Part shown: piece by piece, positions 7,988 through 16,631 of the stretch
How the letters are laid out: the number at the start of each line of letters is the position of its first letter
Numbering within the stretch: the stretch's first letter is position 1
Source of the DNA: an uncultured Candidatus Melainabacteria bacterium
GTDB lineage: Bacteria; Cyanobacteriota; Vampirovibrionia; Gastranaerophilales; Gastranaerophilaceae
Direction: 5' to 3'
Assembly: GCA_937898445.1 (NCBI GenBank)
Contig: CALEJY010000016.1
Location: 1 to 33,548 of the forward strand
DNA length: 33,548 bases
The notes under the pieces: model-generated
What the model saw: the letters and a program-made list of their open reading frames with translations, nothing else
Database searches by the model: none
What the model was told of the DNA's origin: nothing
Made by a program: the position numbers and the translations under genes

Positions 7988-8020
7988 AAAAAAGAACCCA
8001 TTTTTAACAGGTTCTTTTTT
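7988..8020 (-). terminator. Intrinsic terminator after the radical SAM gene
   Basis: AAAAAAGAACC at 7988-7998 pairs with GGTTCTTTTTT at 8010-8020 around an 11-base loop. On the minus strand the stem is followed by a T run, so it terminates the radical SAM gene that ends at 8074. The A/T symmetry means it could also work on the plus strand. Confidence 0.75.
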
Positions 8021-8073
8021 CAATTTTAGGAAAAGCCGGCTGAAAAGATTTATTTTATTTGTCAAGAAGCAAT

Positions 8074-8877
8074 TTATGTGCCGGCATAGAAATTTTTATA
8101 AGCTACACCTTTTTCGGTGCAATATTTGTCTATTTCTTCTGATATTTCTTTAAAATATTTCGAATCTTTTTTGTTGTAAATGCTTTGATATAGCGATTTG
8201 AATATCGGATATTCTTCGTCTATAAACTTGAACATTTTTGTTTTGAAGTTCGTTCTCAAGTTTAACATATCAAACCAGTATTCGTCAACATAATCTTTCG
8301 TTTTGTCGATTATTAGTTTGAAATCTGTTATTTCAGGAATAACCGGAGCTATAAAAGCTACTGTTCTAATTCCATTTTCCTTCAAAATCTTTAAGGTTTG
8401 AAGTCTTTTTTCAATACTTGTTGCACAAGGTTCTAACTTTTCTCTCATTTTTTCATCAAGAGTGCTTAAAGAGATTGCAACCTCGACATGTTGCATCTTT
8501 TTAAATTGGTCAATATCTCTCAAAACCAAATCAGATTTTGTAACAATTGTAATATATGCAGCAGAAAACGCCAACTGCTCCACGATTTTTCGTGTAACTC
8601 TATATTTTTCCTCATAACAATTGTATGGATCAGTAACCGTGCTAATCATAACCTTTTTATCTTTGATTTTAAAAAGATTAATTCTTTTGTTGGTGCGTTT
8701 TATATCAATAAAATCGCCCCAATCTTCCTCATGTTTGCTAAAACTCACCATATAAGCCGCATAACAATAAAGACATTTCATCGGACAACCAACATAAGGA
8801 TTTATAACAAAATCTAAAGTTGAAAGTTTTGTTTTGGTCAAATAATCTTTTACACGTGTAATATCTTCTACTACCAT
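8074..8877 (-). CDS. Radical SAM protein (SplB-like / Rv2578c-type family)
   Basis: A 267-residue radical SAM enzyme. VGCPMKCLYCY gives the CxxxCxxC cluster ligands (about residues 31-38), in the form typical of the spore-photoproduct-lyase-like group. VTDPYNCYEEKYRVTRKIVEQL follows, a segment I associate with the Rv2578c-type radical SAM family. AISLSTLDEKMREKLEP and a GIRTVAFIAPVIPEI strand complete the barrel. The reaction is unknown for this family. The gene has no Shine-Dalgarno site. TTGACA at 8907-8912 and TATCAT at 8884-8889, 17 bases apart, put the transcript start exactly on the ATG, so the mRNA is probably leaderless. A terminator follows at 7988-8020, so this is a single-gene unit. 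Confidence 0.88.
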   Translation of the reverse strand: MVVEDITRVKDYLTKTKLSTLDFVINPYVGCPMKCLYCYAAYMVSFSKHEEDWGDFIDIKRTNKRINLFKIKDKKVMISTVTDPYNCYEEKYRVTRKIVEQLAFSAAYITIVTKSDLVLRDIDQFKKMQHVEVAISLSTLDEKMREKLEPCATSIEKRLQTLKILKENGIRTVAFIAPVIPEITDFKLIIDKTKDYVDEYWFDMLNLRTNFKTKMFKFIDEEYPIFKSLYQSIYNKKDSKYFKEISEEIDKYCTEKGVAYKNFYAGT

Positions 8878-8883
8878 AAGTAG

Positions 8884-8912
8884 ATGATACGGGGATTTTT
8901 AGCTCTTGTCAA
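8884..8912 (-). promoter_or_regulatory. Consensus sigma-70-type promoter with +1 on the ATG
   Basis: On the minus strand: TTGACA (8912-8907), a 17-base spacer, then TATCAT (8889-8884). Seven bases past the -10 end is 8877, the A of the radical SAM ATG. No ribosome-binding site fits between them. Confidence 0.7.
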
Positions 8913-8925
8913 CAGAGAACTTTTC

Positions 8926-9489
8926 TTATTCGTGAACGCATATATCTTTTTCTATAATCGCCGGGGTTTGCGACATAATAATGGTTTCGAGGTATTTATC
9001 ATTATTTTTCTTGATTTCTTCAGCGATTTTTTTAATTTCTTCATCGTTTGTGAAGTAATGCTTAACAGCGTACTTAATCACAGTCATGCCCTTGTTTGGA
9101 TTTTTTTCAAATTTATAGATATCATATTCGAAATATTTCTTAGCATTTTCACAACCGTTTACAAGAAAACTTATCGCAGCCTTATCAGATTTTTTGTTTT
9201 CAATCAGTTTTAAAAGAACACTGTTTTCCGTATTTTCAACTGTTTTATCAAAGTTTTCGGCATATTTAATCGGATTATTTTCACTAGGATAATAATAAAC
9301 TCCAATCATTTTTGACCAATTACCGACATTTTCATTTCCACGAAAATATTCGTTACCATAACCTTTAGTTTGCGGAGCTATGGCACTATATTTTAGGGTA
9401 TAAACTTCATTTTCGAAATGAATTTCTTCTGCCTGACAAATTAAATTTGGGATTAAAAATGCTAAAATTGCGAATATAAATTTTTTCAT
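8926..9489 (-). CDS. Secreted protein of unknown function
   Basis: A 187-residue protein with a Sec signal peptide (MKKFIFAILAFLIPNLICQA, cleavage before EEI). The mature part is hydrophilic and mixed alpha/beta. YTLKYSAIAPQTKGYGNEYF and a WSKMIGVYYYP strand lead into a Lys/Glu-rich C-terminus. I do not recognise a family. There is no Shine-Dalgarno site, and an in-frame TTG two codons upstream (9495) is a weaker start. TATGTT at 9501-9506 may be the -10. The gene ends 48 bases before the radical SAM gene and shares its strand, but the consensus promoter at 8884-8912 lies between them. Confidence 0.65.
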   Translation of the reverse strand: MKKFIFAILAFLIPNLICQAEEIHFENEVYTLKYSAIAPQTKGYGNEYFRGNENVGNWSKMIGVYYYPSENNPIKYAENFDKTVENTENSVLLKLIENKKSDKAAISFLVNGCENAKKYFEYDIYKFEKNPNKGMTVIKYAVKHYFTNDEEIKKIAEEIKKNNDKYLETIIMSQTPAIIEKDICVHE

Positions 9490-9567
9490 ACACAAATTTA
9501 AACATATTTTTGCGGATAAATAATTGTACAGTTAGGCAGTATTTGGAAAAATATTTACATTTGCAGG

Positions 9568-9613
9568 ACTGCACCCATCCCTAACCCTTCCCTCACAAGG
9601 GAAGGGAAGTTTT
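9568..9613 (+). repeat. GCACCCA repeat with a stem-loop
   Basis: The unit reads CTGCACCCATCCCTAACCC, then CTTCCCTCACAAGGGAAGGG, then AAGTTTTTA. It belongs to the family at 7190-7237 and 14470-14512. It lies directly 3' of tolC and may act as its terminator or 3' end stabiliser, though the T run is on the plus strand. Confidence 0.6.
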
Positions 9614-9615
9614 TA

Positions 9616-11001
9616 TTACAACCCTTCATTCACTGTCGTAAAATCTTTTCCACCAACGGCTTTATAGATATTTACAGTAGAAATTATATAGTTTATTTTT
9701 CCATTTATTTCATCTTTTTCAGCAACCAAAAGTCTTTCTCTGTCCTTCATCAAATCAAGGTTTGATTTAGCACCGATATCAAATTTTTGGTTAGCTAATT
9801 GGAATTTTTCATTTTCAAGATTATAACGTTTTACACTCTCTTTGTAGTTCAAATCCCTTGTAATCGCACCACCTAGTGAGTTATTAACTTCTTGAATTGA
9901 TGTAAGAATCGTTTTTTCATACATTTGTTGCGCTTTTTCAAGTTCAAGTTTTTTGTATCTCAAAGTAGCCATTTTCATACCACCTGTGAACAAATCAATT
10001 GACGGAACAAAACCAATCAATGATTTGAAAGTATGGTTTCCAAAAATATTAGTCAAATTGTATGCGCTAAAACCGGCTTGACCGTAAAGAGTGAATTTTG
10101 GCAAAAAGTCACGACGTGCAACTTTTACATCAATTCCAATTTTCTGCACATAATCTTCTGCCTTCAAATAATCCGGTCTGTACTGAATTACTTCTGCATT
10201 AATTCCTGATGGTAACGGAATTAGTGCAATATTTTCATAACTGCCTCTTTTTACTTCTGATAAATCCTTTTCTCTCAGACCTGTTAAAACACCGAGTTCT
10301 CTACCTATAATTATTCGTGTATCAATATATGAATTTAATTCTTCTTGCAATTGGGTTAGAAGTTGTTTTTCGTTCATCAAATCCATAACTGTACACAAAC
10401 CGTTTTTGTATTTTTTATCTTGCAAAGAAACAACTTCTGTTTGAATTTTCACCAATTCTTCTTGGTTTTTGATTAATTTATCCAACTTAACCAAATTGAA
10501 ATAATTTGCCGCCAAAGAGGAAGTTAAATATATATAAGAAGCTCTTTCATTTTGTTTTACTATTTCTAACTGTTTTTTTACAGCTTTTGTTTTCAAGTAA
10601 TTTTCACCCCAGATATCAGCTTCATAGCTCAATGTCACAGGTAAAAAGAAATTACTTTGTGAATAATCTGGAATTGTTACTCCGCCAAACCTTACTGTAG
10701 AAGATGAAAAATCCCTAAATACATCACCTTGAAAACCTGCATGCGGCAATTGATTTGCGAAAGACATTTTTACAACTTGATCAGCTTGTTTTACATTAAG
10801 TGTCGCAATTTTCAAATCCTGATTGTTTTGAAAAGCCGTTGACATGTATTCTGTCAAAACAGGATCGTTATATTTTTGCCACCAATTAAGGTTTAAATAT
10901 TCAATTCTATTATCAACATCTTTTTTATTTGTTTTTGCCTGCACTGTAGAAACTGTGCATAGCAATAGTAACAGGGTTAAAAGTATTTTTAAATTTTTCA
11001 T
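9616..11001 (-). CDS. TolC-type outer membrane efflux channel
   Basis: A 461-residue outer membrane factor that would form the exit duct for the EmrAB pump encoded divergently. A Sec signal peptide (MKNLKILLTLLLLLCTVSTVQA) is followed by NLNWWQKYNDPVLTEYM, typical of the family. Two copies of the long-helix outer membrane efflux domain follow, roughly residues 45-230 and 260-450, rich in Gln, Asn and Lys heptads. The P-rich RPDYLKAEDYVQKIGIDVKVARRDFLP segment marks the second repeat. The ATG is preceded by AAGGAA. An in-frame start at 11109 would lie inside the marR gene and across the operator, so it is rejected. The LLLLC stretch is not a convincing lipobox. Confidence 0.88.
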   Translation of the reverse strand: MKNLKILLTLLLLLCTVSTVQAKTNKKDVDNRIEYLNLNWWQKYNDPVLTEYMSTAFQNNQDLKIATLNVKQADQVVKMSFANQLPHAGFQGDVFRDFSSSTVRFGGVTIPDYSQSNFFLPVTLSYEADIWGENYLKTKAVKKQLEIVKQNERASYIYLTSSLAANYFNLVKLDKLIKNQEELVKIQTEVVSLQDKKYKNGLCTVMDLMNEKQLLTQLQEELNSYIDTRIIIGRELGVLTGLREKDLSEVKRGSYENIALIPLPSGINAEVIQYRPDYLKAEDYVQKIGIDVKVARRDFLPKFTLYGQAGFSAYNLTNIFGNHTFKSLIGFVPSIDLFTGGMKMATLRYKKLELEKAQQMYEKTILTSIQEVNNSLGGAITRDLNYKESVKRYNLENEKFQLANQKFDIGAKSNLDLMKDRERLLVAEKDEINGKINYIISTVNIYKAVGGKDFTTVNEGL

Positions 11002-11019
11002 GCTTGCTATTTCCTTTTC

Positions 11020-11041
11020 TTGTGTTATCATAATAACACAA
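11020..11041. promoter_or_regulatory. MarR operator between tolC and marR-emrAB
   Basis: TTGTGTTAT (11020-11028) and ATAACACAA (11033-11041) form perfect 9-base arms around CATA. The site sits in the 49 bases between the tolC and marR start codons. It covers candidate -10 boxes for both directions (CATAAT on plus, TATTAT on minus). One bound MarR dimer could therefore repress the whole efflux locus, including marR. Confidence 0.75.
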
Positions 11042-11050
11042 AGAAAAATC

Positions 11051-11509
11051 ATGGACAAGACAGATTTATTAAAAAGTAGAATTGGGATGAAACTTGTACG
11101 TGTAGGCAAGATGGTACGAGCAATAGCAAACCAAAAATTTGTAAAAGCAAATTACGAAATTACCCCAGAACAATTCACAGTATTAACGGCAATACTTGAT
11201 CATGACGGATTGTATCAAAGGCAAATCGGCGCAATTACACTGAAAGACAGACCCAACATTACAAGAATTATAAATATACTGGAAAACAAAGGACTTGTTA
11301 CCAGAACCCCAGATACAAACAAACGAAAAGTATTCAAAATTAATATTACCGAAAAAGGGAAGAAAGAATACGAAACCGCTTTGCCAACAGTTGTAGAACA
11401 CTGGCAGAACTCCGTTTCAGGCGTAAGTGATGAAGAACTTGTAAACTGCCTAAATGTTTTAAACAAAATCAAAGCAAATTTGGAAGAAAAATTACACATA
11501 CAGATATAA
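11051..11509 (+). CDS. MarR-family transcriptional regulator
   Basis: A 152-residue winged-helix repressor. EITPEQFTVLTAI...GLYQRQIGAITLKDRPNITRII is the helix-turn-helix, and NKRKVFKINITEKGKKEYE is the wing. Both follow the MarR pattern. It is the first gene of marR-emrA-emrB and lies beside a perfect palindrome at 11020-11041. It most likely represses efflux and itself until a lipophilic or aromatic ligand binds. The chosen ATG begins MDKTDLLKSR. Longer in-frame starts back to 10844 would run through tolC and the operator. I see no good Shine-Dalgarno site; the leader is about ten bases at most. Confidence 0.9.
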   Translation: MDKTDLLKSRIGMKLVRVGKMVRAIANQKFVKANYEITPEQFTVLTAILDHDGLYQRQIGAITLKDRPNITRIINILENKGLVTRTPDTNKRKVFKINITEKGKKEYETALPTVVEHWQNSVSGVSDEELVNCLNVLNKIKANLEEKLHIQI

Positions 11510-11525
11510 GTAAGAGGTGACTATT

Positions 11526-12695
11526 ATGACAGAAAATAATAACAACGAACCTAATAAAGAGATAAAAAAAGCCCCAAGAACTTCTAAAAAGAATTTACCT
11601 CCGGTAAAATCAGAAGAATTTGTGGAAGAAGCAAAAGAAAGACTTAAAACAAGAAAAGAGCGCAAAAAGAAAAAACGCCCTGAATATAAGAAAAAACGTG
11701 TTGTTGTACCTATTATTACGGCAAGTATTTTGATTATTACAGGTATTGCACTCGCAGTTCATTCAACATTTTTCCAATCAACAGACGATGCGTTTGTTGA
11801 AGGCAGACTTGTTTCAATAGCACCTCGTGTTCAAGGTCCTGTCGTAAAACTTCTTGTTGACGATAACGACATCGTTAAGGCCGGTCAACTTCTTGTAGAA
11901 ATTGATCCTGCAGATTATGAAGTAAAACTTCACGAAGCAGAAGCCAAACTTGCAGAAGCAAAAGCTCAATTAAATGTTACTAAAAAACAAATTGACGAAG
12001 GCGGTTCTAACGTTCAACAATCTTTTGAAGACGAAAATTCTACAAAATCCAAACTAGATTTTGCAACAAAAGACCATAAACGTTATTCTGATATGTACAA
12101 ATCAGGAATTGTTTCAAAACAAGACTATGACAACAGTTCAACTCACTATACAGTAGCGCAGGCAAACCACAAAGCCGCTACAGAAAAAACAAAAGCAATG
12201 AAATCAGCTCTTGAAGGACATCAAGCCAAAGCAGAAGTTGTTGAAGCTGAAATACAAAGACTTGAAGCAGAAGTTGAACAAGCAAAATTAAATCTTTCAT
12301 ATACAAAAATCTACGCTCCACAAAGCGGAATGGTTTCTGCAAGAAGTGTAGAAATGGGTAACTACGTACAAATCGGTCAACCTCTAATGGAAATTGTACC
12401 GGAACATGTATGGATTGTCGCAAACTTTAAAGAAATTCAACTTACTCACATGAAAAAAGGACAACCTGTTTCAATCAAAATCGACACTTATCCCGGAAAA
12501 AGATTTAAAGGACATGTTGACAGTATTCAACGCTCTACAGGTGCAAAATCAAGTTTATTCCCACCTGAAAACGCCGTTGGTAGTTATGTAAAAATCGTTC
12601 AACGTGTACCGGTAAAAATCGTTTTTGACGAAGATATCAAAGATTTCAATATCGTTCCGGGAATGTCTGTTGTTCCAAAAGTTAAAGTAAAATAG
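11526..12695 (+). CDS. emrA: EmrA/HlyD-type membrane fusion protein
   Basis: A 389-residue periplasmic adaptor that links the EmrB pump to the TolC channel. A Lys/Arg-rich cytoplasmic tail (residues 1-58) precedes one membrane helix (59-79). TDDAFVEGRLVSIAPRVQGPV begins the lipoyl half-motif, VKAGQLLVEIDPADYE completes it, and a long coiled-coil hairpin follows (about 120-250). The second lipoyl half (YTKIYAPQSGMVSARSVEMG) and a beta-barrel come last. The ATG at 11526 is preceded by AGAGGT; the GTG three codons upstream lies within that site. It starts 16 bases after marR and ends 10 bases before emrB. Confidence 0.9.
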   Translation: MTENNNNEPNKEIKKAPRTSKKNLPPVKSEEFVEEAKERLKTRKERKKKKRPEYKKKRVVVPIITASILIITGIALAVHSTFFQSTDDAFVEGRLVSIAPRVQGPVVKLLVDDNDIVKAGQLLVEIDPADYEVKLHEAEAKLAEAKAQLNVTKKQIDEGGSNVQQSFEDENSTKSKLDFATKDHKRYSDMYKSGIVSKQDYDNSSTHYTVAQANHKAATEKTKAMKSALEGHQAKAEVVEAEIQRLEAEVEQAKLNLSYTKIYAPQSGMVSARSVEMGNYVQIGQPLMEIVPEHVWIVANFKEIQLTHMKKGQPVSIKIDTYPGKRFKGHVDSIQRSTGAKSSLFPPENAVGSYVKIVQRVPVKIVFDEDIKDFNIVPGMSVVPKVKVK

Positions 12696-12705
12696 TGAGT
12701 AAAAG

Positions 12706-14280
12706 ATGGAAACTAGCGAAATAACTGAAATAGAAGAAACCGCAGTAGCAAAAAAGCAAATAAACCCGTATATTCAAGCTATGGTAATTTTGTTACCTTC
12801 AATCTTGGCACTTGTTGCATCTTCTGCAACAAACGTTTGTCAGCCAAACATTGCCGGATATTTCGGAGCTACTCAATATGAAGCAAACTCCGTAATCACA
12901 AGTTACATCATTGCAAACGGGATTATGCTACCGACAACAGGTTATCTTGCAAAGCTTTTCGGCAAAAAACAATTTTTCTTGTATTGCATAATTGTTTTTT
13001 GTATAGGTGCCGGTTTGTGCCTTCTTGCAAAAGACTTGCACATGCTTATTATGGCAAGAATTTTTCAGGGAATTGGCGGTGGATGTATTCTTCCACTATG
13101 TCAAGCAATGCTTTTAGACATCTTTCCTGACAAAAAAGGTTTTGCAATGGCGTTATACGGAGTTGCAGCAATGTTTGCTCCGCTTGCAGGCCCGTTCTTT
13201 GGTGGTTATTTGACTGACAACTGGTCATGGCAATGGGTTTTCATCGTAAATATTCCACTATGTTTAATTTCAATTGCATTAATCAAATTCTTAATTCCAA
13301 AAGACGAACCCGTCAAAGAAAAATACAACAAAAGGTTTGATATCATTGGATTTGCCGGAATTGCAATCGCTATGGGATGTATGCAAATCGTGCTTGATAA
13401 AGGTGAACAATTCAACTGGTTTGATACTCCGTGGATTTGTTGGGTTACTGGAATTTCAATATTCTCATTCATATTCTTTTACGTTTGGGAATTGGAATAC
13501 AAATACCCAATTATTGATATCAGAGTTTTCAAAGACAAAAACTTTTTATACGGAACTTCAATCAGCTCAATAATCAATATCTTGTTATATAGTACACTTC
13601 TTTTAGTTCCGCTATTTTCACAAAGTTTAATCGGTTATAGCCCGTCAGCATCAGGGTTGTTAATGTTGCCGAGAGCTATGGTTTGCTTATTCGGATTATT
13701 AATTATGGGTGAAATTGCAAAACTTGTTGAAAACAGACTACTTACCGCAATCGGATTTATAATAATGGCAGTCGCTTGTTTAATGCTATCTTGCTTGAAT
13801 ACAACCGCCTCTATGCACAGTATAGTTATTCCAAACTTAATTCTATGCTTTGGTGTTTCTGTTGCATTCGTACCGATTTCGGCATTGTCATTCTTAACTT
13901 TACCGGCAAACAAAACCGCAGATGCAGCAGGTTTACACGCATTATTCAAAAACATTGTAACTGCGATTTCAACATCAGCAGCTTCAACATTTATTGCAAG
14001 AGGCGGACAGGTTTATCAAAACAACCTTGTAGAACATCTTGCTTGGCATAACCCTATGTATAGAATGCATTTAAACGCATTGCAACATAAATTTATGATG
14101 ATGTATCCGTCCGTTGTTGCACAGAAAAAAGCTGCCGGGACACTTTATAAACAACTTATTTTACAATCAAAACTAGGCGCATTTTATGATGCCTTTTTGT
14201 GGCTAGCACTTATGGCAATAGTAGTAATTCCATTTTTATTACTATTGAAAACCAAGACAAGACGAGTAAAGGTAAATTAA
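12706..14280 (+). CDS. emrB: EmrB/QacA (DHA2) family drug:H+ antiporter
   Basis: A 524-residue inner-membrane transporter of the major facilitator superfamily, DHA2 group, with about 14 hydrophobic helices. Recognisable segments are NVCQPNIAGYFGATQYEANSV (helix 1 and loop), MARIFQGIGGGCILPL (motif C-like region), and GPFFGGYLTDNWSWQWVFIVN, the usual DHA2 signature around helix 5. It should export hydrophobic compounds through EmrA and TolC. It starts 10 bases after emrA and is the last gene of the unit. No clear terminator follows, only repeat elements. Confidence 0.92.
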   Translation: METSEITEIEETAVAKKQINPYIQAMVILLPSILALVASSATNVCQPNIAGYFGATQYEANSVITSYIIANGIMLPTTGYLAKLFGKKQFFLYCIIVFCIGAGLCLLAKDLHMLIMARIFQGIGGGCILPLCQAMLLDIFPDKKGFAMALYGVAAMFAPLAGPFFGGYLTDNWSWQWVFIVNIPLCLISIALIKFLIPKDEPVKEKYNKRFDIIGFAGIAIAMGCMQIVLDKGEQFNWFDTPWICWVTGISIFSFIFFYVWELEYKYPIIDIRVFKDKNFLYGTSISSIINILLYSTLLLVPLFSQSLIGYSPSASGLLMLPRAMVCLFGLLIMGEIAKLVENRLLTAIGFIIMAVACLMLSCLNTTASMHSIVIPNLILCFGVSVAFVPISALSFLTLPANKTADAAGLHALFKNIVTAISTSAASTFIARGGQVYQNNLVEHLAWHNPMYRMHLNALQHKFMMMYPSVVAQKKAAGTLYKQLILQSKLGAFYDAFLWLALMAIVVIPFLLLLKTKTRRVKVN

Positions 14281-14286
14281 TTTGCC

Positions 14287-14512
14287 CTAACGGGATAGCA
14301 CACATCTTAACAAAAATATGTCATTGCAAGTGGAGTGAAACGAAACGTCGCAATCTCATTATTTTATTTTCATTATATTTTTAATATTGATGGGATTACT
14401 ACGTCGCTTCGCTCCTCGTAATGACTGTTTCATTGTCGGATTAGTAAATCCGGTCTACTAAAGTAACTAATTAGCACCCATCCCAACCTTCCCTCAATAG
14501 GGAAGGGGATTT
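14287..14512. repeat. Cluster of four intergenic repeat units
   Basis: The 242 bases between emrB and the transporter gene hold no gene. In order: a partial GCACCCA unit (CCTAACGGGATAGCAC, 14286-14301); a TGTCATTGC...GTCGCAATCTC unit (14319-14360); a minus-strand TGTCATTACGAGGAGCG unit (14392-14426); and a GCACCCA unit with the stem CCTTCCCTCAATAGGGAAGG (14471-14512). Each has copies elsewhere in the window. Confidence 0.7.
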
Positions 14513-14522
14513 CAGCGATTTT

Positions 14523-15851
14523 TTAATGCAAAAATCTTATATAAACATAAATTGAACTTATTGTTAACGATATAATCATTGTGATTACACCATATTTTAA
14601 GAATTTCATAAACGGTATCGGATAACCGTTATGAGCAGAAGTTTCAGATACAATTACGTTTGCGGCAGCTCCGATAATTGTCATGTTTCCACCCAAACAA
14701 GCACCCAATGACAAGCACCACCACAAAGGATAAGTGTATTCTCCGCCCATAGTTTTTTGGATTTCCAACAACATTGGGGTCATTGTCGCAGTGTAAGGGA
14801 TATTATCAATTACACCTGAAATAAATCCTGATGCCCAAAGAATTATCATTGCTGTAGCCTCTTGTGAGCCTTTTGTTACTGCCAAAATCCATTTTGCCAT
14901 CAATGCAATTCCACCTGTTGCCTCCAAGCCACCAATAATTATGAACAACCCGATAAAGAAGAAAATTGTATTCCACTCAACGTCACACAAAATATCTTTT
15001 GGTTTTTCAAACAACAACAAGAAACTTGCGCCCAACATAGCAGTAACGCATGTTTCAATATGAGTTACATCGTGCAAAACAAACCCTAAAATTACGAGAA
15101 TTAACACAATTCCACTTCTTATCATAAGAGGGAAATCAGTAATTGTATGAGAGTTGTCTAAATTTGCCACTGCTTCCATTTTTTCCGGCGCAGCTTTTAA
15201 AGATTTTCTGAATATAAAAATCATCAAAGCAACTACAATCGCAAGAATTACCGCAACTACAACCGTCAACTCGTTCAAAAAGTCCATAAACGACAAACCG
15301 GCAGCACTTCCGATAATAATATTTGGAGGGTCACCGATTAATGTAGCAGTTCCACCGATATTTGATGCAAAAATTTCAGTAATCAAAAACGGTAACGGGT
15401 TAATATCCAATTGTTTAGCAATAAAGAATGTTACGGGCATAATCAAAATTACAGTTGTAACGTTATCCAAAAACGCAGATGTTACCGCAGTAAAAACACC
15501 TAAAGTCAACAAAACAAGCTTTGGATGACCTTTTGTAAACCTCAAAAGTTCATTCGCAATCCAATTAAACATACCACTACGGGTTGCAATACTAACAATT
15601 ATCATCATTGATACAAGCAAGAAAATTACGTTAAAATCCACATAATTAATGAAATAATTTGAATTTATAACGCCGTCAATCGCTTTTGTTTGACTAACCA
15701 AACCTAAAATAATCGTTATTGCAGCACCCAAAAGAGCAATTGTAACCTTCGGAATTTTTTCCAGCGCAATAAACACATAAGCCACGAGCAATATTGAGGC
15801 AGAAACCACTACCCCATGCGCTTGAACCAAACTTTGCAAATGTTCAATCAT
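14523..15851 (-). CDS. ArsB/NhaD superfamily (SLC13-like) ion transporter
   Basis: A 442-residue polytopic membrane protein with about 11-12 helices. SAFLDNVTTVILIMPVT and NIGGTATLIGDPPNIIIGS are the paired signatures of the ArsB/NhaD/P-protein group (TC 2.A.45). A second half repeats the pattern (SGVIDNIPYTATMTPML, GGNMTIIGAAANVI). Members move Na+/H+, arsenite or dicarboxylates. No arsenic genes are nearby, so Na+/H+ exchange or anion transport are both open. The ATG is preceded by AAGGAG. A prepilin gene ends 32 bases upstream on the same strand, and the two may be cotranscribed from the promoter at 16586-16614. Confidence 0.85.
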   Translation of the reverse strand: MIEHLQSLVQAHGVVVSASILLVAYVFIALEKIPKVTIALLGAAITIILGLVSQTKAIDGVINSNYFINYVDFNVIFLLVSMMIIVSIATRSGMFNWIANELLRFTKGHPKLVLLTLGVFTAVTSAFLDNVTTVILIMPVTFFIAKQLDINPLPFLITEIFASNIGGTATLIGDPPNIIIGSAAGLSFMDFLNELTVVVAVILAIVVALMIFIFRKSLKAAPEKMEAVANLDNSHTITDFPLMIRSGIVLILVILGFVLHDVTHIETCVTAMLGASFLLLFEKPKDILCDVEWNTIFFFIGLFIIIGGLEATGGIALMAKWILAVTKGSQEATAMIILWASGFISGVIDNIPYTATMTPMLLEIQKTMGGEYTYPLWWCLSLGACLGGNMTIIGAAANVIVSETSAHNGYPIPFMKFLKYGVITMIISLTISSIYVYIRFLH

Positions 15852-15883
15852 ATAAATCTCCTTATACTGATATATTTAATTTT

Positions 15884-16564
15884 TTAGTAATTCATACCTT
15901 CTTGAATAACTCTAGCTGCGCAATGATAACCTGTTCCACCTTGTTTACAGTCAGAGCTGTCACCACTAACATCTGCTCCTGCGGGAACAATTCCATCTTG
16001 AGTTAACACAAACAAGAAAATATCACGTCCTAACTTGTTAGGTCTTTTATCACCGTTTACGTCAACCAAAAACAATACAAAATTACTCAAAGTATTACGA
16101 GTTACGCCAAACAGAGTTTTATCTTCATTATTGTTATATCCATCCATAAAAATTGTAGTGCCATCAGCTAAAGTAAAAGAACGAATGTTTCCTCCCATAC
16201 CAACTGCGTTATTCCAACCGGTTGGAGTACCGGCTAAAGTTTGCATTCTTTCATGCGCAGTACAAGGATTTGTTGTGTCATTTCCACAATCCTTTGTAAC
16301 TTTTAAAGATTTTGCATAATATCCGTAAATTCTGTTTATTTGATCGTTACTTCCATCTCTAAAGCCCCAATCTTGTATCATACCGTGTTCTTCAACCGCA
16401 TTGATAGTTGCTTGTCCCAACAAAGATTGAACCTTTTTCAATTTAGCAACATATTTTTCATTACCGGTATTATTAACAAGTGTTGGCATAGTCATAGCAG
16501 CAACCACACCGATTATACCCAAAGTTACCAAAACTTCTGCAAGTGTAAACGCTTTTTTCAACAT
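15884..16564 (-). CDS. Type IV prepilin / pseudopilin-like protein
   Basis: A 226-residue prepilin with a very short leader: MLKKA, cleavage, then FTLAEVLVTLGIIGVVAAMTM, with Glu at +5. The hydrophobic helix is followed by a globular domain with four Cys and the motif VDVNGDKRPNKLGRDIFLF. The motif resembles a calcium-binding loop (DxNGD) and occurs in the other two prepilins here. The product would be processed by a prepilin peptidase and assembled in a type IV pilus or type II secretion-like machine; none of those machine genes is in the window. The start is set by GGAGG eight bases upstream. The upstream ATG at 16579 lies at the predicted transcript start. Confidence 0.85.
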   Translation of the reverse strand: MLKKAFTLAEVLVTLGIIGVVAAMTMPTLVNNTGNEKYVAKLKKVQSLLGQATINAVEEHGMIQDWGFRDGSNDQINRIYGYYAKSLKVTKDCGNDTTNPCTAHERMQTLAGTPTGWNNAVGMGGNIRSFTLADGTTIFMDGYNNNEDKTLFGVTRNTLSNFVLFLVDVNGDKRPNKLGRDIFLFVLTQDGIVPAGADVSGDSSDCKQGGTGYHCAARVIQEGMNY

Positions 16565-16585
16565 ACTTTCATCCTCCATGCGCAA

Positions 16586-16614
16586 ATTATAGCACACGAT
16601 TGAAAATCTGTAAA
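16586..16614 (-). promoter_or_regulatory. Extended -10 promoter of the prepilin gene
   Basis: On the minus strand: TTTACA (16614-16609), 17 bases, then TATAAT (16591-16586) preceded by TGC, giving an extended -10. The predicted start is near 16579, leaving a leader of about 15 bases that contains GGAGG. It is one of the best promoter matches in the window. Confidence 0.75.
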
Positions 16615-16631
16615 TTATTTAAGAAAAATTT

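Noticed and set aside
10844..11050. Upstream extension of the marR frame
   Set aside because: It would run through the tolC start and the palindromic operator; the MarR family starts near MDKTDLL.
14523..15851. Arsenic resistance role for the ArsB/NhaD-type transporter
   Set aside because: No arsR, arsC or arsA gene is adjacent, and the motifs fit the whole superfamily equally well.
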